Shown: positions 1 through 7,623, counted from the stretch's first letter. The stretch: 17,434 bases of DNA from DASRLE01 sp964558455 (GCA_964558455.1 CAZLEE010000085.1:1-17434); one strand, 5' to 3'. Program-made: numbers and translations. Notes: generated by a model not told the origin, from the letters alone.

Positions 1-399
1 ACAAAAATGCTGATTTTATTGGTACTATTTTGAGTTTTCAAACAGGCTCTAAGTCCGGCTTCCCGTCCGCGTAAATGCGTTGCATCGAGTCTCCGAACAG
101 TCCAAGGCAAAAATTTTTCTGGTTACCAGAAGTTAAGCGGAGTGATCGGAAACGGCGGCGGTCCGGGCTGGCAGAACGCCGGGCGGAAGGAGCCAAAAAA
201 CATGACAAACATTATCGCAAACAACTCAAAAATACGCTTCCTCATGGTTTTCATATTTTGATGCGGCGGCTTGTGGTCCGGCCCCGTTGCTTTCCGTTAT
301 GGTGTCACAGGATGGCTACAATTATCAAATACATCAGGCCCATGCAACAAAAATCATCCGTTTAGCGGTGTAGAGCATCCGGTTCATTTGCGGTTGTGT
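1..399. other. Upstream stretch without a convincing gene
   Basis: No recognisable protein family is encoded here on either strand. An open frame on the plus strand at 75-365 would give a strongly basic 96-residue product with no motif and no good ribosome-binding site, and I do not believe it. A short frame at 202-261, in frame with the downstream regulator but separated by a TGA, has a good AAGGAG box and is listed separately. The first 60 bases are AT-rich compared with the rest. The window starts here, so the stretch may be the 3' side of something cut off. Confidence 0.5.
202..261 (+). CDS. Possible 19-residue hydrophobic peptide upstream of the XRE regulator
   Basis: An ATG at 202 follows an AAGGAG box at about 187-192 at reasonable spacing, which is rare in this window, where most genes lack a clear Shine-Dalgarno. 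The peptide has a polar N-terminus (MTNIIANNSKIR) and a hydrophobic end (FLMVFIF), then TGA. The frame is the same as that of the XRE gene downstream and stays open after the TGA through residues CGGLWSG up to the XRE start. It could be a leader peptide, the remains of a lipoprotein signal sequence, or chance. No family is recognised. Confidence 0.15.
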   Translation: MTNIIANNSKIRFLMVFIF

Positions 400-627
400 A
401 TGGGGGTGCGGTCAAGTTCCGATTATCGTGTTATCCTTGGGGCGGCCATTCGTGAAGAACGGAAGCGCGCTGGATTGAGCCAGGAAAAACTGGCTGAGAG
501 GGCTGATCTCCACCCTAATTACGTGGGACGGGTTGAGCGTGGCGAGGAACATGTTTCGTTGGCCGCATTGCGACGGATTGCCCGCGCCCTCAAGGTTCGT
601 CTCTCGGAGTTGGTAAAAGATATTTGA
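400..627 (+). CDS. Small XRE-family helix-turn-helix transcriptional regulator
   Basis: A 75-residue protein that is almost entirely one Cro/C1-type DNA-binding domain. Residues 14-24 form the first helix. SQEKLAERADLHPNYVGRVE (27-46) is the helix-turn-helix, with the family's typical Gln at 28 and the RxERG-like turn at 44-48. Residues 53-64 and 68-72 give the closing helices. No sensor or dimerisation domain follows, so it resembles solitary XRE repressors and restriction-modification controller proteins. No restriction or toxin gene is next to it. The frame is open upstream to 262, but homology begins only after Met at 400, so I place the start there. No strong ribosome-binding site is visible. 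Target and role are unknown; autoregulation is common in the family but is not shown here. Confidence 0.8.
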   Translation: MGVRSSSDYRVILGAAIREERKRAGLSQEKLAERADLHPNYVGRVERGEEHVSLAALRRIARALKVRLSELVKDI

Positions 628-779
628 TTCAGTCAAACAACCCCGGCCCCCAATTCAGCCTTTTGTCCGCCCCTCCCGTCTCCCATTGCGCCTTGGCGAC
701 CTCTTGTCCGCCAAAGCCTTGGGCGGCTGTCAAATTGATTGGTGGAAAATCAACCCCGCCGGCGCGGTAATTAAGTTCT
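628..779. other. Intergenic stretch with a REP-like imperfect palindrome
   Basis: There is no gene between the XRE regulator and the receiver protein. At 706-727 a short imperfect palindrome, CCGCC (708-712) against GGCGG (722-726) around AAAGCCTTG, resembles the TCCGCC...GGCGGA palindrome at 16937-16955. It may be a degenerate copy of a dispersed repeat. Confidence 0.4.
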
Positions 780-808
780 TTTTGGCGGACGATTAGGCTT
801 GCTATATT
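780..808 (+). promoter_or_regulatory. Candidate promoter for the receiver-domain gene
   Basis: TTTTGG at 780-785 and TATATT at 803-808 are separated by 17 bases. The -10 box is close to consensus and lies in a locally AT-rich patch. Transcription would begin near 815, about 37 bases before the ATG at 852. Called by eye. Confidence 0.4.
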
Positions 809-851
809 TATTTGGAGCGCATATTCTTCTGCCTCGAAATCAGCATTGCTT

Positions 852-1262
852 ATGGAGCACCATGAACCAGCCAGGCCAGTGCGCCGTTCTCCGGAATCAG
901 CCGGCTTGATTTTTATAGTCGATGACGATGCCCTTCTCGGGAAGTACGCTGGCGTGGTGTTGCAAAAAGACGGCTATACCGTCAAAACGTTCACCGATCC
1001 CAAGGATGTCCTGAAAGCCATGGAACTGGCGGAGACCAAGCCGCGCGCCTTGGTCACCGACTACGAAATGGGAGAGATGAACGGGATGGAACTCATTGTT
1101 TCCTCCCTCAAAATTCATCCCTCGCTCAAAACTGTTCTGATCAGCGGCACGGTTGACGACACGTTCGCCGCCAATCACCCGGTCAAGGTTGATGGTTTTA
1201 TCGGCAAACCCTACAAGCCGGCGCAATTGTCCACCATGATGAGCCAAGTCTTGCGGGCTTGA
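852..1262 (+). CDS. Stand-alone response-regulator receiver domain protein
   Basis: A 136-residue CheY-like protein with no output domain. Counting from ATG 852, the acidic pair is D24/D25 in IFIVDDD, the phospho-acceptor is D70 in VTDYEMGEMNG, the beta-4 hydroxyl residue is S98 in LISGT, and the conserved lysine is K119 in IGKPYKP, so the phosphorylation site is complete. The first 17 residues are a charged, probably disordered tail. A TTG at 846 in the same frame is an alternative start; neither start has a clear Shine-Dalgarno. No histidine kinase is adjacent (the nearest is at 12811-14205 and has its own regulator), so the partner is unknown. Such single-domain regulators act by protein contact, for instance in chemotaxis or phosphorelays. 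The convergent midA ends 26 bases downstream. Confidence 0.85.
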   Translation: MEHHEPARPVRRSPESAGLIFIVDDDALLGKYAGVVLQKDGYTVKTFTDPKDVLKAMELAETKPRALVTDYEMGEMNGMELIVSSLKIHPSLKTVLISGTVDDTFAANHPVKVDGFIGKPYKPAQLSTMMSQVLRA

Positions 1263-1285
1263 CTCCCGGCCTGCCGCAACCCCCG

Positions 1286-1305
1286 TTTTAGCCTTCAGCC
1301 TTTTT
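1286..1305 (+). repeat. Low-complexity AGCCTT/CAGCCTT unit at the 3' end of midA
   Basis: The plus strand reads TTTTAGCCTTCAGCC and then a T-run across the midA stop codon. It is the reverse complement of the GGCTGAA/GGCTAAA words found just upstream of the same gene at 2391-2430. It supplies the last codons of midA (KKAEG) and may also act as a T-rich terminator for the upstream plus-strand receiver gene. Confidence 0.4.
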
Positions 1306-2382
1306 GGATTGGATCAGAACCCGGAACGCACGACCCAGGTGGCTGGGATGGGTCAGGGTCTGGAATTGCCTGGTGCGCGCCCCGGTCCAGGCCGCGAAAC
1401 CGCCCGTTTCCGTTTGCGCCAGAATCCGGGTCAGGAATTGTTCCTGGCTGACCATGGTTTCCGTGGTCAGGCCGGCGGCGCGACCCGCCGCTTCCAGCGC
1501 GGAAAAATCAACGTGAGCCGTGATGTCGCACCCGCCCGGATCGTCAAGCAAATCGCTGCCCGCGTGATGGCGGGAAAAAGTCCGCAAAGTTCCCCTGGTC
1601 CGCTCCGGCATGAACCGCTCCCCCCCGGTCAGTCCGTAATCCAGGGTCAGGAGTTTTCCGCCGCCGGAGGACAGGCTGGCGGCGGCTTTTTTCCACCAGG
1701 CCGCGGCGGCCGGACAATGTTCCACCACAAAGCCCGGCGGCAAAACCGCGGCCAACTCCGGCGTCATTACGGGCGCGTCCCCGGTCCATTCCGGCAACGG
1801 CGGGGATTGCCAGACAAAGCGTCCGTTGGCGCAGGCGACCCGGCATTCCTCCCATTTTTTTACGGCGGCGTTCCAAGCCAGCCGATGGGTTGGCATGGCA
1901 TCCAGAAGTTCGTTGCAAAAGAGGATGCGCCGGGCCGGGGTTGGAGCGGTTTCCGCCACGCCGGCCAGCCATTTTATTTTGGGCAGCCATTGGCGCAACG
2001 TGAGTTCCTGCCATTGGCGGCGCGGCGGCGACGGTTCGACCACGCAGTATTCGAGCCGGGCAAAGAGGCCGGGCCGCCATTGTTGCATCCAGCCGAGTAT
2101 GTCCCCGGCCAGGGTTCCGTCGTGCGCCCCGGTTTCGATGATCTGGCACGGGCCGGATGGCGCGCCTTCCTCCAGCCATTGCGCGAATTGAAATCCCAGC
2201 AATTCGCCAAAGAGCGGGCCGACGCTCACGCTGGTGAAGAAATCGCCGCGCCGTCCGATGGCCTGCTGTTTTTCGTAATAACCCAGGCCGGGCGCGTAAA
2301 GCGCCAGTTCCATGAAGCGCGCAAACGAAATTGGGCCGTCGCGCCTGATCTCGTCCTGGATTTGCACCGATAAGGAAGCCAT
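1288..2382 (-). CDS. MidA/NDUFAF7-family SAM-dependent methyltransferase (COG1565)
   Basis: A 364-residue class I methyltransferase of the MidA (DUF185) family. The mitochondrial homologue NDUFAF7 methylates an arginine of a complex I subunit; the bacterial target is not settled. The N-terminal family block (ISFARFMELALYAPGLGYY, 18-36) and GDFFTSVSVGPLFGELLGFQ (46-65) are clear. The SAM-binding loop is the variant ETGAHDGTL at 83-91, where EIGAGxG is usual. FCNELLDAMPTHR and later LTLDYG are also family-typical. The frame is open 35 codons further upstream, but that part reads through a low-complexity repeat (2391-2430), so I start at ATG 2380-2382, where homology begins. No complex I gene is in the window. 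It is divergent from metY and convergent with the receiver gene. Confidence 0.88.
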   Translation of the reverse strand: MASLSVQIQDEIRRDGPISFARFMELALYAPGLGYYEKQQAIGRRGDFFTSVSVGPLFGELLGFQFAQWLEEGAPSGPCQIIETGAHDGTLAGDILGWMQQWRPGLFARLEYCVVEPSPPRRQWQELTLRQWLPKIKWLAGVAETAPTPARRILFCNELLDAMPTHRLAWNAAVKKWEECRVACANGRFVWQSPPLPEWTGDAPVMTPELAAVLPPGFVVEHCPAAAAWWKKAAASLSSGGGKLLTLDYGLTGGERFMPERTRGTLRTFSRHHAGSDLLDDPGGCDITAHVDFSALEAAGRAAGLTTETMVSQEQFLTRILAQTETGGFAAWTGARTRQFQTLTHPSHLGRAFRVLIQSKKAEG

Positions 2383-2390
2383 GGGGGATA

Positions 2391-2430
2391 GGCTAAGGGC
2401 TAAAGGCCAAAGGCTAAAGACTGAAAAGCG
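2391..2430 (+). repeat. Low-complexity GGCTAAAGG tandem-like repeat upstream of midA
   Basis: GGCTAAGG, GCTAAAGG, CCAAAGG, CTAAAGA and CTGAAAAG follow each other with a period of about 7-9 bases. It stays open in the midA frame but looks non-coding. Related words occur inverted at 1286-1305 and again near 16626-16712. Confidence 0.55.
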
Positions 2431-2461
2431 GAACGGCTGACTGCTGAGGTTTAACAAACGC

Positions 2462-2490
2462 TTGACGCTGGCGGCGGGTGCGGCCATTTT
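2462..2490 (+). promoter_or_regulatory. Candidate promoter of the metYXW operon
   Basis: TTGACG at 2462-2467 and CATTTT at 2485-2490 are separated by 17 bases. The predicted start near 2497 leaves a leader of about 135-160 bases before metY. The -35 box matches the TTGAC core of two other candidate promoters in this window (7624 and 16843). Confidence 0.35.
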
Positions 2491-2494
2491 GAAG

Positions 2495-2607
2495 CTGATG
2501 TCGAACCATCAGGCCAACGGGCTTGGGGACTCAAGATCGAATGGAAGTTTTAAACACACACAAGATCATGCTGGGGGCTGGGCGCAGCTTGGACATGTTC
2601 TGCGTCC
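2495..2607 (+). promoter_or_regulatory. Hairpin-bearing leader of metYXW (two stems)
   Basis: Two inverted repeats lie between the candidate promoter and metY. The first is perfect: CTGATG (2495-2500), loop TCGAAC, CATCAG (2507-2512). The second has eight pairs with one G-U: GGGCGCAG (2580-2587), a 12-base loop, CTGCGTCC (2600-2607). AAGC at 2492-2495 can also pair with GCTT at 2521-2524. I could not match this to a known SAM or SAH riboswitch core, so its role in methionine control is only a suggestion from position. Confidence 0.3.
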
Positions 2608-2631
2608 CGCTTTCCTGAATACGCCAGTGAA

Positions 2632-3954
2632 ATGGCATCAGACTCAAATAATATTATGAGCACCACACACCAAGGTTTAAGCACCATATCATTACACGTC
2701 GGCCAGGTTGCAGATCCAACCACGACCGCGTGCGCCGTGCCCATTTACCAGACCACGTCCTACGTCTTCAAGAGTACCGAGCACGCCGCGAACCTTTTTG
2801 CCTTGAAGGAATTCGGAAACATCTATACCCGCCTGATGAATCCGACGACCGATGTATTTGAGCAACGCGTCGCCGCCATTGAAGGCGGCACGGGCGCCCT
2901 GGCGTTTTCTTCCGGCATGGCCGGCATCACTTTTGCCCTGCTGAGCATCACGCGGCTGGGCGACGAAATCGTGTCGGCCAACAATCTTTACGGCGGCACA
3001 TACCAGCTTTTTCATCATGTGCTGCCCAAGCTGGGCCGCACCGTGACATTTGTGGACTCGCGCGACCCTGAGGCGTTCCGAAAGGCCATCACGCCCAAGA
3101 CCCGCGCCCTCTATGCCGAAACCGTCGGCAATCCCAAACTGGACGTGCCGGATTTCGAGGCGCTGGCCAAAATCGCGCACGAGGCGGGTATTCCTCTGGT
3201 GGTGGACAACACCGTGGGCGTCGGCCTGGTGCGTCCCATTGAGTTTGGCGCGGACATCCTGACCTCTTCCGCCACGAAATACATAGGCGGTCACGGCACC
3301 AGCCTCGGCGGGGTCGTGGTCGATTCCGGCAAGTTCAAGTGGAACACCGGCAAGTTCCCCGAATTCACCGAGCCGGATCCGGGTTATCACGGTTTGGTTT
3401 ATTGGGACGCGTTGAACAACGTTCCCGGCATGGGCAATGTCGCTTTTATCGTGAAGCTTCGCGCGACCCTGTTAAGGGACATCGGGGCGACGTTGAGTCC
3501 CTTCAACGCCCACGAGTTTCTCCTCGGCTTGGAAACCCTGCCATTGCGGCAGAAACAACATTCGGCCAACGCGCTGGAAATCGCCCGCTGGCTCAAGACG
3601 CATCCGCTGGTGAGCTGGGTTGTTTACCCCGGCCTGCCCGACGATCCGAATTACAAAATCGCCTCGAAGTACATGAAATGCGGCTTCGGCGGCCTGGTCG
3701 GCTTTGGCATCAAAGGCGGCTTGGAAGCGGGCAAGAAATTCATCAACTCGGTCAAACTCTTCACCCACCTCGCCAATATCGGCGATGCCAGATCGCTGGT
3801 CATTCATCCCGCTTCCACCACGCACGGGCAGTTGACGGTGGCAGAGCAGGCCACGACGGGTGTGACGCCCGATTACGTGCGTCTCTCCATCGGTTTGGAG
3901 AACGTGGAAGACCTCGAGGCGGACATAGACCAGGCCTTGCGCGCCACGAAATAG
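2632..3954 (+). CDS. metY: O-acetylhomoserine sulfhydrylase (PLP-dependent Cys/Met metabolism enzyme)
   Basis: A 440-residue Cys/Met-metabolism PLP enzyme. It converts O-acylhomoserine plus sulfide to homocysteine in the cytoplasm (direct sulfhydrylation). Family blocks are present in order: THQGLSTISLHVGQ at the N-terminus, PIYQTTSYVF, the phosphate-binding YTRLMNPTTD, AFSSGMAG, the ETVGNPKLDVPD block, VVDNT with the cofactor-binding Asp, and SSATKYIGGHG with the PLP lysine K216. Near the C-terminus are SLVIHPASTTH and YVRLSIGLEN. Length and the LSLHxGQ start fit MetY better than cystathionine gamma-synthase or MetB. A second ATG at 2656 (residue 9) fits the family N-terminus better and may be the true start; neither has a ribosome-binding site. 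It is followed 38 bases later by metX and then metW, which supports the pathway assignment. Confidence 0.93.
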   Translation: MASDSNNIMSTTHQGLSTISLHVGQVADPTTTACAVPIYQTTSYVFKSTEHAANLFALKEFGNIYTRLMNPTTDVFEQRVAAIEGGTGALAFSSGMAGITFALLSITRLGDEIVSANNLYGGTYQLFHHVLPKLGRTVTFVDSRDPEAFRKAITPKTRALYAETVGNPKLDVPDFEALAKIAHEAGIPLVVDNTVGVGLVRPIEFGADILTSSATKYIGGHGTSLGGVVVDSGKFKWNTGKFPEFTEPDPGYHGLVYWDALNNVPGMGNVAFIVKLRATLLRDIGATLSPFNAHEFLLGLETLPLRQKQHSANALEIARWLKTHPLVSWVVYPGLPDDPNYKIASKYMKCGFGGLVGFGIKGGLEAGKKFINSVKLFTHLANIGDARSLVIHPASTTHGQLTVAEQATTGVTPDYVRLSIGLENVEDLEADIDQALRATK

Positions 3955-3992
3955 ACCTCCGGCAACATGAACCGCGTTGAAGCACAACAACC

Positions 3993-5195
3993 ATGAAAGA
4001 TTCGCCCGACAACATTCAGGGCGATCTTCAAGACCAGACGATCAAGGATTACAAATCGGCTTTGGGCGTGACGCGCACCCGGACCGTGACCCTGCCTGAA
4101 GTGCAGCTTCAATCCGGTTACACGTTCGATCAAGTGGAGGTGTCCTACCAGACGCTGGGAAAACTATCGGAACGGCGCGACAACGCCATCCTGGTTTGCC
4201 ACGCCCTGTCCGGCTCCGCCCACCTTGCCGGCCTGCACCCCGAAAACCGTCGGCCCGGCTGGTGGGATTTCCACGTCGGCCCGGGCAAGGCGATTGACAC
4301 GGACAAATTCTTCGTCATCTGTTCCAACGTGCTGGGAGGCTGCGACGGCACGACCGGACCGGCCTCGCCCAATCCCGAAACAGGCCGGCCTTACGGCACG
4401 GATTTTCCATTTGTATGCGTGCGCGACATGGTGACGGTGCAGGCCAAACTGATCGAACACCTTGGCATCCCGCAGTTGTTCGCGGTCATTGGCGGTTCGA
4501 TGGGCGGAATGCAGGCACTGTCCTGGGCGGTGAATTTTCCGGAATCCGTCCGCGTTTGCGTCCCCATTGCCTCCTGCTCTTCGCATAACGCCATGCAAAT
4601 TGCCTTCAACGAAATTGGCCGCCGCGCCATCATCACCGATCCGGATTGGAACGGCGGAAATTACACGGAGGAATGCCGTCCGAACCACGGACTGGCGGTG
4701 GCCCGCATGGTGGGACACGTTACTTACCTGAGCGATTACGCCATGACGCGGAAATTTGGACGCACCCTGCAACCGCCCGTCAAGGCCAGCTCCAACCCTG
4801 ACGAGACGGGGCTTTTCTCCGTTGAAAGCTATTTGCACCATCAGGGGGAAAGTTTCGTCAACCGGTTCGATCCCAATTCCTACCTTTATCTGACCAAGGC
4901 ATTGGACCAGTTTGATCTTTTTGACGGCCAATCCCCGGCGGAGGTCCTGCGCCGCGTCAAGGCGCGATTCCTTGTCATCTCCTTTGCTTCGGACTGGCTC
5001 TATCCCCCGGCGCAGTCGCGCGAGCTGGTTCGCCTGCTCAAGCGCTCCCGCGCGGCCACCACATACATCAACCTCGAAACCCTCTACGGGCACGATTCGT
5101 TTCTGATCCAAAACCCGGAGTTTGCCAAAGTCCTGGGACATTATCTGGAGAACGAATACGAACACGACCGTTCCCCAAAAGCCGTTGCGACTTAA
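3993..5195 (+). CDS. metX: Homoserine O-acetyltransferase (alpha/beta-hydrolase fold)
   Basis: A 400-residue member of the MetX family, which transfers an acyl group from acyl-CoA to the hydroxyl of homoserine. The nucleophile elbow is GGSMGG with Ser169; Asp334 (SDWLYP) and His367 (YGHDSFL) complete the triad. The family blocks CHALSGSAHLAG, GWWDFHVGPGKAIDTDKFFV, SNVLGGCDGTTGP and YLHHQGESFVNRFDPNSYL are intact. Some MetX proteins use succinyl-CoA; I did not find a residue here that settles the substrate, though the neighbouring MetY fits the acetyl route. It lies 38 bases after metY and 6 bases before metW, so the three are almost certainly co-transcribed. No Shine-Dalgarno is visible before the ATG. 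No truncation is seen. Confidence 0.95.
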   Translation: MKDSPDNIQGDLQDQTIKDYKSALGVTRTRTVTLPEVQLQSGYTFDQVEVSYQTLGKLSERRDNAILVCHALSGSAHLAGLHPENRRPGWWDFHVGPGKAIDTDKFFVICSNVLGGCDGTTGPASPNPETGRPYGTDFPFVCVRDMVTVQAKLIEHLGIPQLFAVIGGSMGGMQALSWAVNFPESVRVCVPIASCSSHNAMQIAFNEIGRRAIITDPDWNGGNYTEECRPNHGLAVARMVGHVTYLSDYAMTRKFGRTLQPPVKASSNPDETGLFSVESYLHHQGESFVNRFDPNSYLYLTKALDQFDLFDGQSPAEVLRRVKARFLVISFASDWLYPPAQSRELVRLLKRSRAATTYINLETLYGHDSFLIQNPEFAKVLGHYLENEYEHDRSPKAVAT

Positions 5196-5201
5196 CAGAC
5201 C

Positions 5202-5798
5202 ATGCATCCCGGAATTTACGCAAGCGTCATGAAATGGATACCCGAAGGGTCCCACGTGCTGGACCTTGGCACCGGCGACGGCGCTTTTCTGGACCGGCTC
5301 GTTCGCGACAAGCGGATCGTGGCCGAGGGGGTGGAAAAAAATCCGGCATTGGTGTCCCTCTGCATTCAACGCGGGTTGGTGGTGCATCAAGGCAACATCA
5401 TGGAAGGCCTGGATCAATACAGCGACCAGTCTTTCGACTACGTGACCCTGCTCGGCACGTTTCAGGAATTGCTCATGCCGGAGGAAATAGTGCGGGAGGC
5501 GTTCCGTGTCGGAAAACGGGTCATCGTCTCTTACAACAACTTTGCCTACTACCGGGTTCGCCTGCAGATTTTGTTTTGCGGACACACCCCGATCACGCCC
5601 TCCCTGCCTCAACCCTGGTATCGGACGGCCAACCTGCATTTTCTTTCCACGCTTGATTTTCGCGAATTCTGCCGGGCCTTGGATGTCTCCGAGACCCGCC
5701 GCGCCTGTTTCGGCACGCACGGCGCCGCCGCCTTCTGGCCGAATCTGCTGGCCGCGGAAGTGGTCTCCTTGCTGGAAAGTCAGACGAAACCGCGCTGA
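5202..5798 (+). CDS. metW: Methionine biosynthesis protein MetW
   Basis: A 198-residue small methyltransferase-fold protein. Residues 19-27 (VLDLGTGDG) form the SAM-binding glycine loop. The MetW signature follows: LGTFQEL, then VGKRVIVSYNNFAYYRVRLQ and GHTPITPSLPQPWY, with the closing LHFLSTLDF block. MetW is usually encoded directly after metX and is needed for full homoserine acyltransferase activity in several bacteria, by an unclear mechanism; whether it methylates anything is not established. Here it starts 6 bases after the metX stop, and no separate promoter or ribosome-binding site is visible, so coupled translation is likely. A GHL10 gene follows 32 bases later on the same strand but has its own ribosome-binding site. 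Confidence 0.92.
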   Translation: MHPGIYASVMKWIPEGSHVLDLGTGDGAFLDRLVRDKRIVAEGVEKNPALVSLCIQRGLVVHQGNIMEGLDQYSDQSFDYVTLLGTFQELLMPEEIVREAFRVGKRVIVSYNNFAYYRVRLQILFCGHTPITPSLPQPWYRTANLHFLSTLDFREFCRALDVSETRRACFGTHGAAAFWPNLLAAEVVSLLESQTKPR

Positions 5799-5830
5799 AT
5801 ATTGTCCGGTTGAAATTCGTCGGGAGAGCA

Positions 5831-7576
5831 ATGAGTCAGCGCCGCCGCGGGATTTTTTTCAGGCAGATCAGCCTCTTTATCGCCCTTGCCGTCATGGCTG
5901 CGCCCATCCGGGCAGCCGCCCCGCGCTTTGGCGTCCGCGCCATATGGGTTGATCCCGGCGGATTCGAGACGGAACAGGCGGCGGACAAGACGATTGCCAA
6001 GTGCGTTCGCGCGGGGATCAACGTCATTTTGCCCAACGTGCTTTACAGCCAGACGGTCTGGTTCAAGTCGCCGCACTTCAAAGGGCGGTCGGCGGCGGAC
6101 GGGGCGGCGGACCCGCTGGCCTATCTGTCAATCAAAGCACATGCGGCAAAAATCGCCGTCGAGCCGTGGTGCTGCGTTTACTACGAAGGCGGCAGTCAGT
6201 CCGCCCATCCCGGCTGGCTGAACCAGTCCTTTGACGGGCGGAATTTTGACCGGAATTTTTTATCCCCGGCAAACCCCGAAGCAAACCCGTATCTGCTGGC
6301 CGTCATCAAAGACCTGCTGGCATACGACATTGATGGCATTCATCTTGATTACATCCGTTATCCCTGCACGGCGTTTGATTATTCCCCGGCGACGCGCACG
6401 GCGTTCCAGGCCGCTTGGGGTTTCGATCCCCAAAATTTTCTCGATCATCCGGAGCGAATCGTTCCCGCAGACAAGGAAACCTATCCCATCCGGGTGCTTC
6501 ATGCCCGGAAGCAGATTGAAAGGGTTTGGGAGACCACCGACATTGAGCGCACGTTGGATGAGGCGGGGATCGGTTTTGCCTTTATCTCGGAAACCCCGGA
6601 AAACGTCGCCGCCCTGCGCGCGCCGGGGTTGTTCATCCTGAGCCGGTATGACGCGGTGACGGAGCCGATGTGTCTGGCGATTCAAGATTATGTCGGGCGC
6701 GGAGGCGATGTTCTCTGGTCGGATGCGCCGGCCGGGGCGTTGAAGCAATTTCCGGCGCTGGCCAAACTGGCCGGCGTCAGTGGCGGAAAATGGTTTGCAT
6801 CACGGCGGATTTCCCTGCAACCCGCCGGAAAGAGCGCGCTGGGGGAGCAAGTGGCGGCGAACCCATTTTTCGCTTCCGGCGATGCCGCGACCCAATTGGA
6901 CGGCGCAACCCTCGTCGCCAGGTTCGATACCGGCGAACCGGCCGTGACATTCAACAGCAGGGGCAAAGGCGGCGTCATGATGTTGGGTTTCGATGCCATG
7001 GGCGGCAAGGCCGGTCGCACCATTCCGCTGATGCAGTCGATTGTGAACTGGTTTAAATCCAGGGCGGACGTCACCGGCGCCGACCTGTTGGCGCAAAAAC
7101 GCGCGGACTGGATACAGTGGCGCGGCGATCAGGTCACGCAACTGGTTCGCGCCATCAGCGAGGCGGCAAAGACCCGGAACCCGCGTCTGGCGGTCACCTC
7201 CTCCGGCGGGCCGGGCGCATGGGAATTTTACGGCTGCTACCGCGATGCGCGGCGCTGGCTGGCCGAAGGCATCAATGACGGTGTTTTCCCGATGAACTAC
7301 ACGCCCGATCCCGCCGAATTTGCCGACCTGCTCCAGGCCCAGGCCGATTCCGCGCCGGCGGGAAAATTCAACCTCATTTACCCGGGGGTGCAGATCTACT
7401 ACAACCGGGTGGTGAGCGGCAGGAAGAGTATCGGACCCATTGACGCCAAAATTCTGGAGCGGGAATTAGGAATCGTTCAACAGCAGGGTTATCAAGGCTT
7501 CTGCCTGTTTGCGGATGATTACCTTTCCGACGAAATCATCGAAGTCGTGCATCGGTTCAGCAGCCGGACAAAATGA
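5831..7576 (+). CDS. Secreted GHL10-type glycoside hydrolase-like protein with an inserted amidotransferase-like domain
   Basis: A 581-residue protein with a Sec signal peptide (RRR, a hydrophobic stretch at 13-24, AxA near 28-30). After it comes FGVRAIWVDPGGFETEQAAD, the opening of a glycoside-hydrolase-like GHL10 (DUF187) TIM barrel. The barrel continues to GIHLDYIRYP (170-177, with D173) and resumes at DWIQWRGDQVTQLVR (about 425), running to PMNYTP (487-492) and a YPGVQIYY strand. Between them, about 215-423, lies an unrelated-looking segment: a strand-helix pattern with LFILSRYDAV, YVGRGGDVLW (about 287-296) and a late GGVMMLGFDAMGG, reminiscent of class I glutamine amidotransferase-like domains in some glycosidases. 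I start at ATG 5831 because GGGAGA sits 5 bases upstream; a TTG at 5810 is also in frame. Substrate is unknown; a periplasmic or exported polysaccharide role is an inference. Confidence 0.82.
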   Translation: MSQRRRGIFFRQISLFIALAVMAAPIRAAAPRFGVRAIWVDPGGFETEQAADKTIAKCVRAGINVILPNVLYSQTVWFKSPHFKGRSAADGAADPLAYLSIKAHAAKIAVEPWCCVYYEGGSQSAHPGWLNQSFDGRNFDRNFLSPANPEANPYLLAVIKDLLAYDIDGIHLDYIRYPCTAFDYSPATRTAFQAAWGFDPQNFLDHPERIVPADKETYPIRVLHARKQIERVWETTDIERTLDEAGIGFAFISETPENVAALRAPGLFILSRYDAVTEPMCLAIQDYVGRGGDVLWSDAPAGALKQFPALAKLAGVSGGKWFASRRISLQPAGKSALGEQVAANPFFASGDAATQLDGATLVARFDTGEPAVTFNSRGKGGVMMLGFDAMGGKAGRTIPLMQSIVNWFKSRADVTGADLLAQKRADWIQWRGDQVTQLVRAISEAAKTRNPRLAVTSSGGPGAWEFYGCYRDARRWLAEGINDGVFPMNYTPDPAEFADLLQAQADSAPAGKFNLIYPGVQIYYNRVVSGRKSIGPIDAKILERELGIVQQQGYQGFCLFADDYLSDEIIEVVHRFSSRTK

Positions 7577-7623
7577 ATGAACGTGCCGCAGGGGGCGCGC
7601 TCGCGTCCGGGCCACTTTCAAAT

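Noticed and set aside
259..264. Selenocysteine at TGA followed by TGC
   Set aside because: No selenoprotein family and no evident SECIS-like hairpin; an ordinary stop is simpler.
75..365. 96-codon plus-strand open frame near the left edge
   Set aside because: Very basic, no family, no ribosome-binding site, and overlaps the better-supported frame leading to the XRE regulator.
1309..2373. Plus-strand open frame (354 codons) opposite midA
   Set aside because: The minus strand carries clear MidA-family motifs; the plus frame is Arg/Gly/Pro-rich and has no family.
2492..2524. Known SAM riboswitch before metY
   Set aside because: The hairpin and GGCCAACGGG words recall one only superficially; the conserved SAM-I, SAM-II and SAH core sequences were not found.
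4164..5831. Long minus-strand open frame (555 codons) across metX and metW
   Set aside because: It runs opposite two well-recognised methionine genes and has no motif; a GC-codon shadow.
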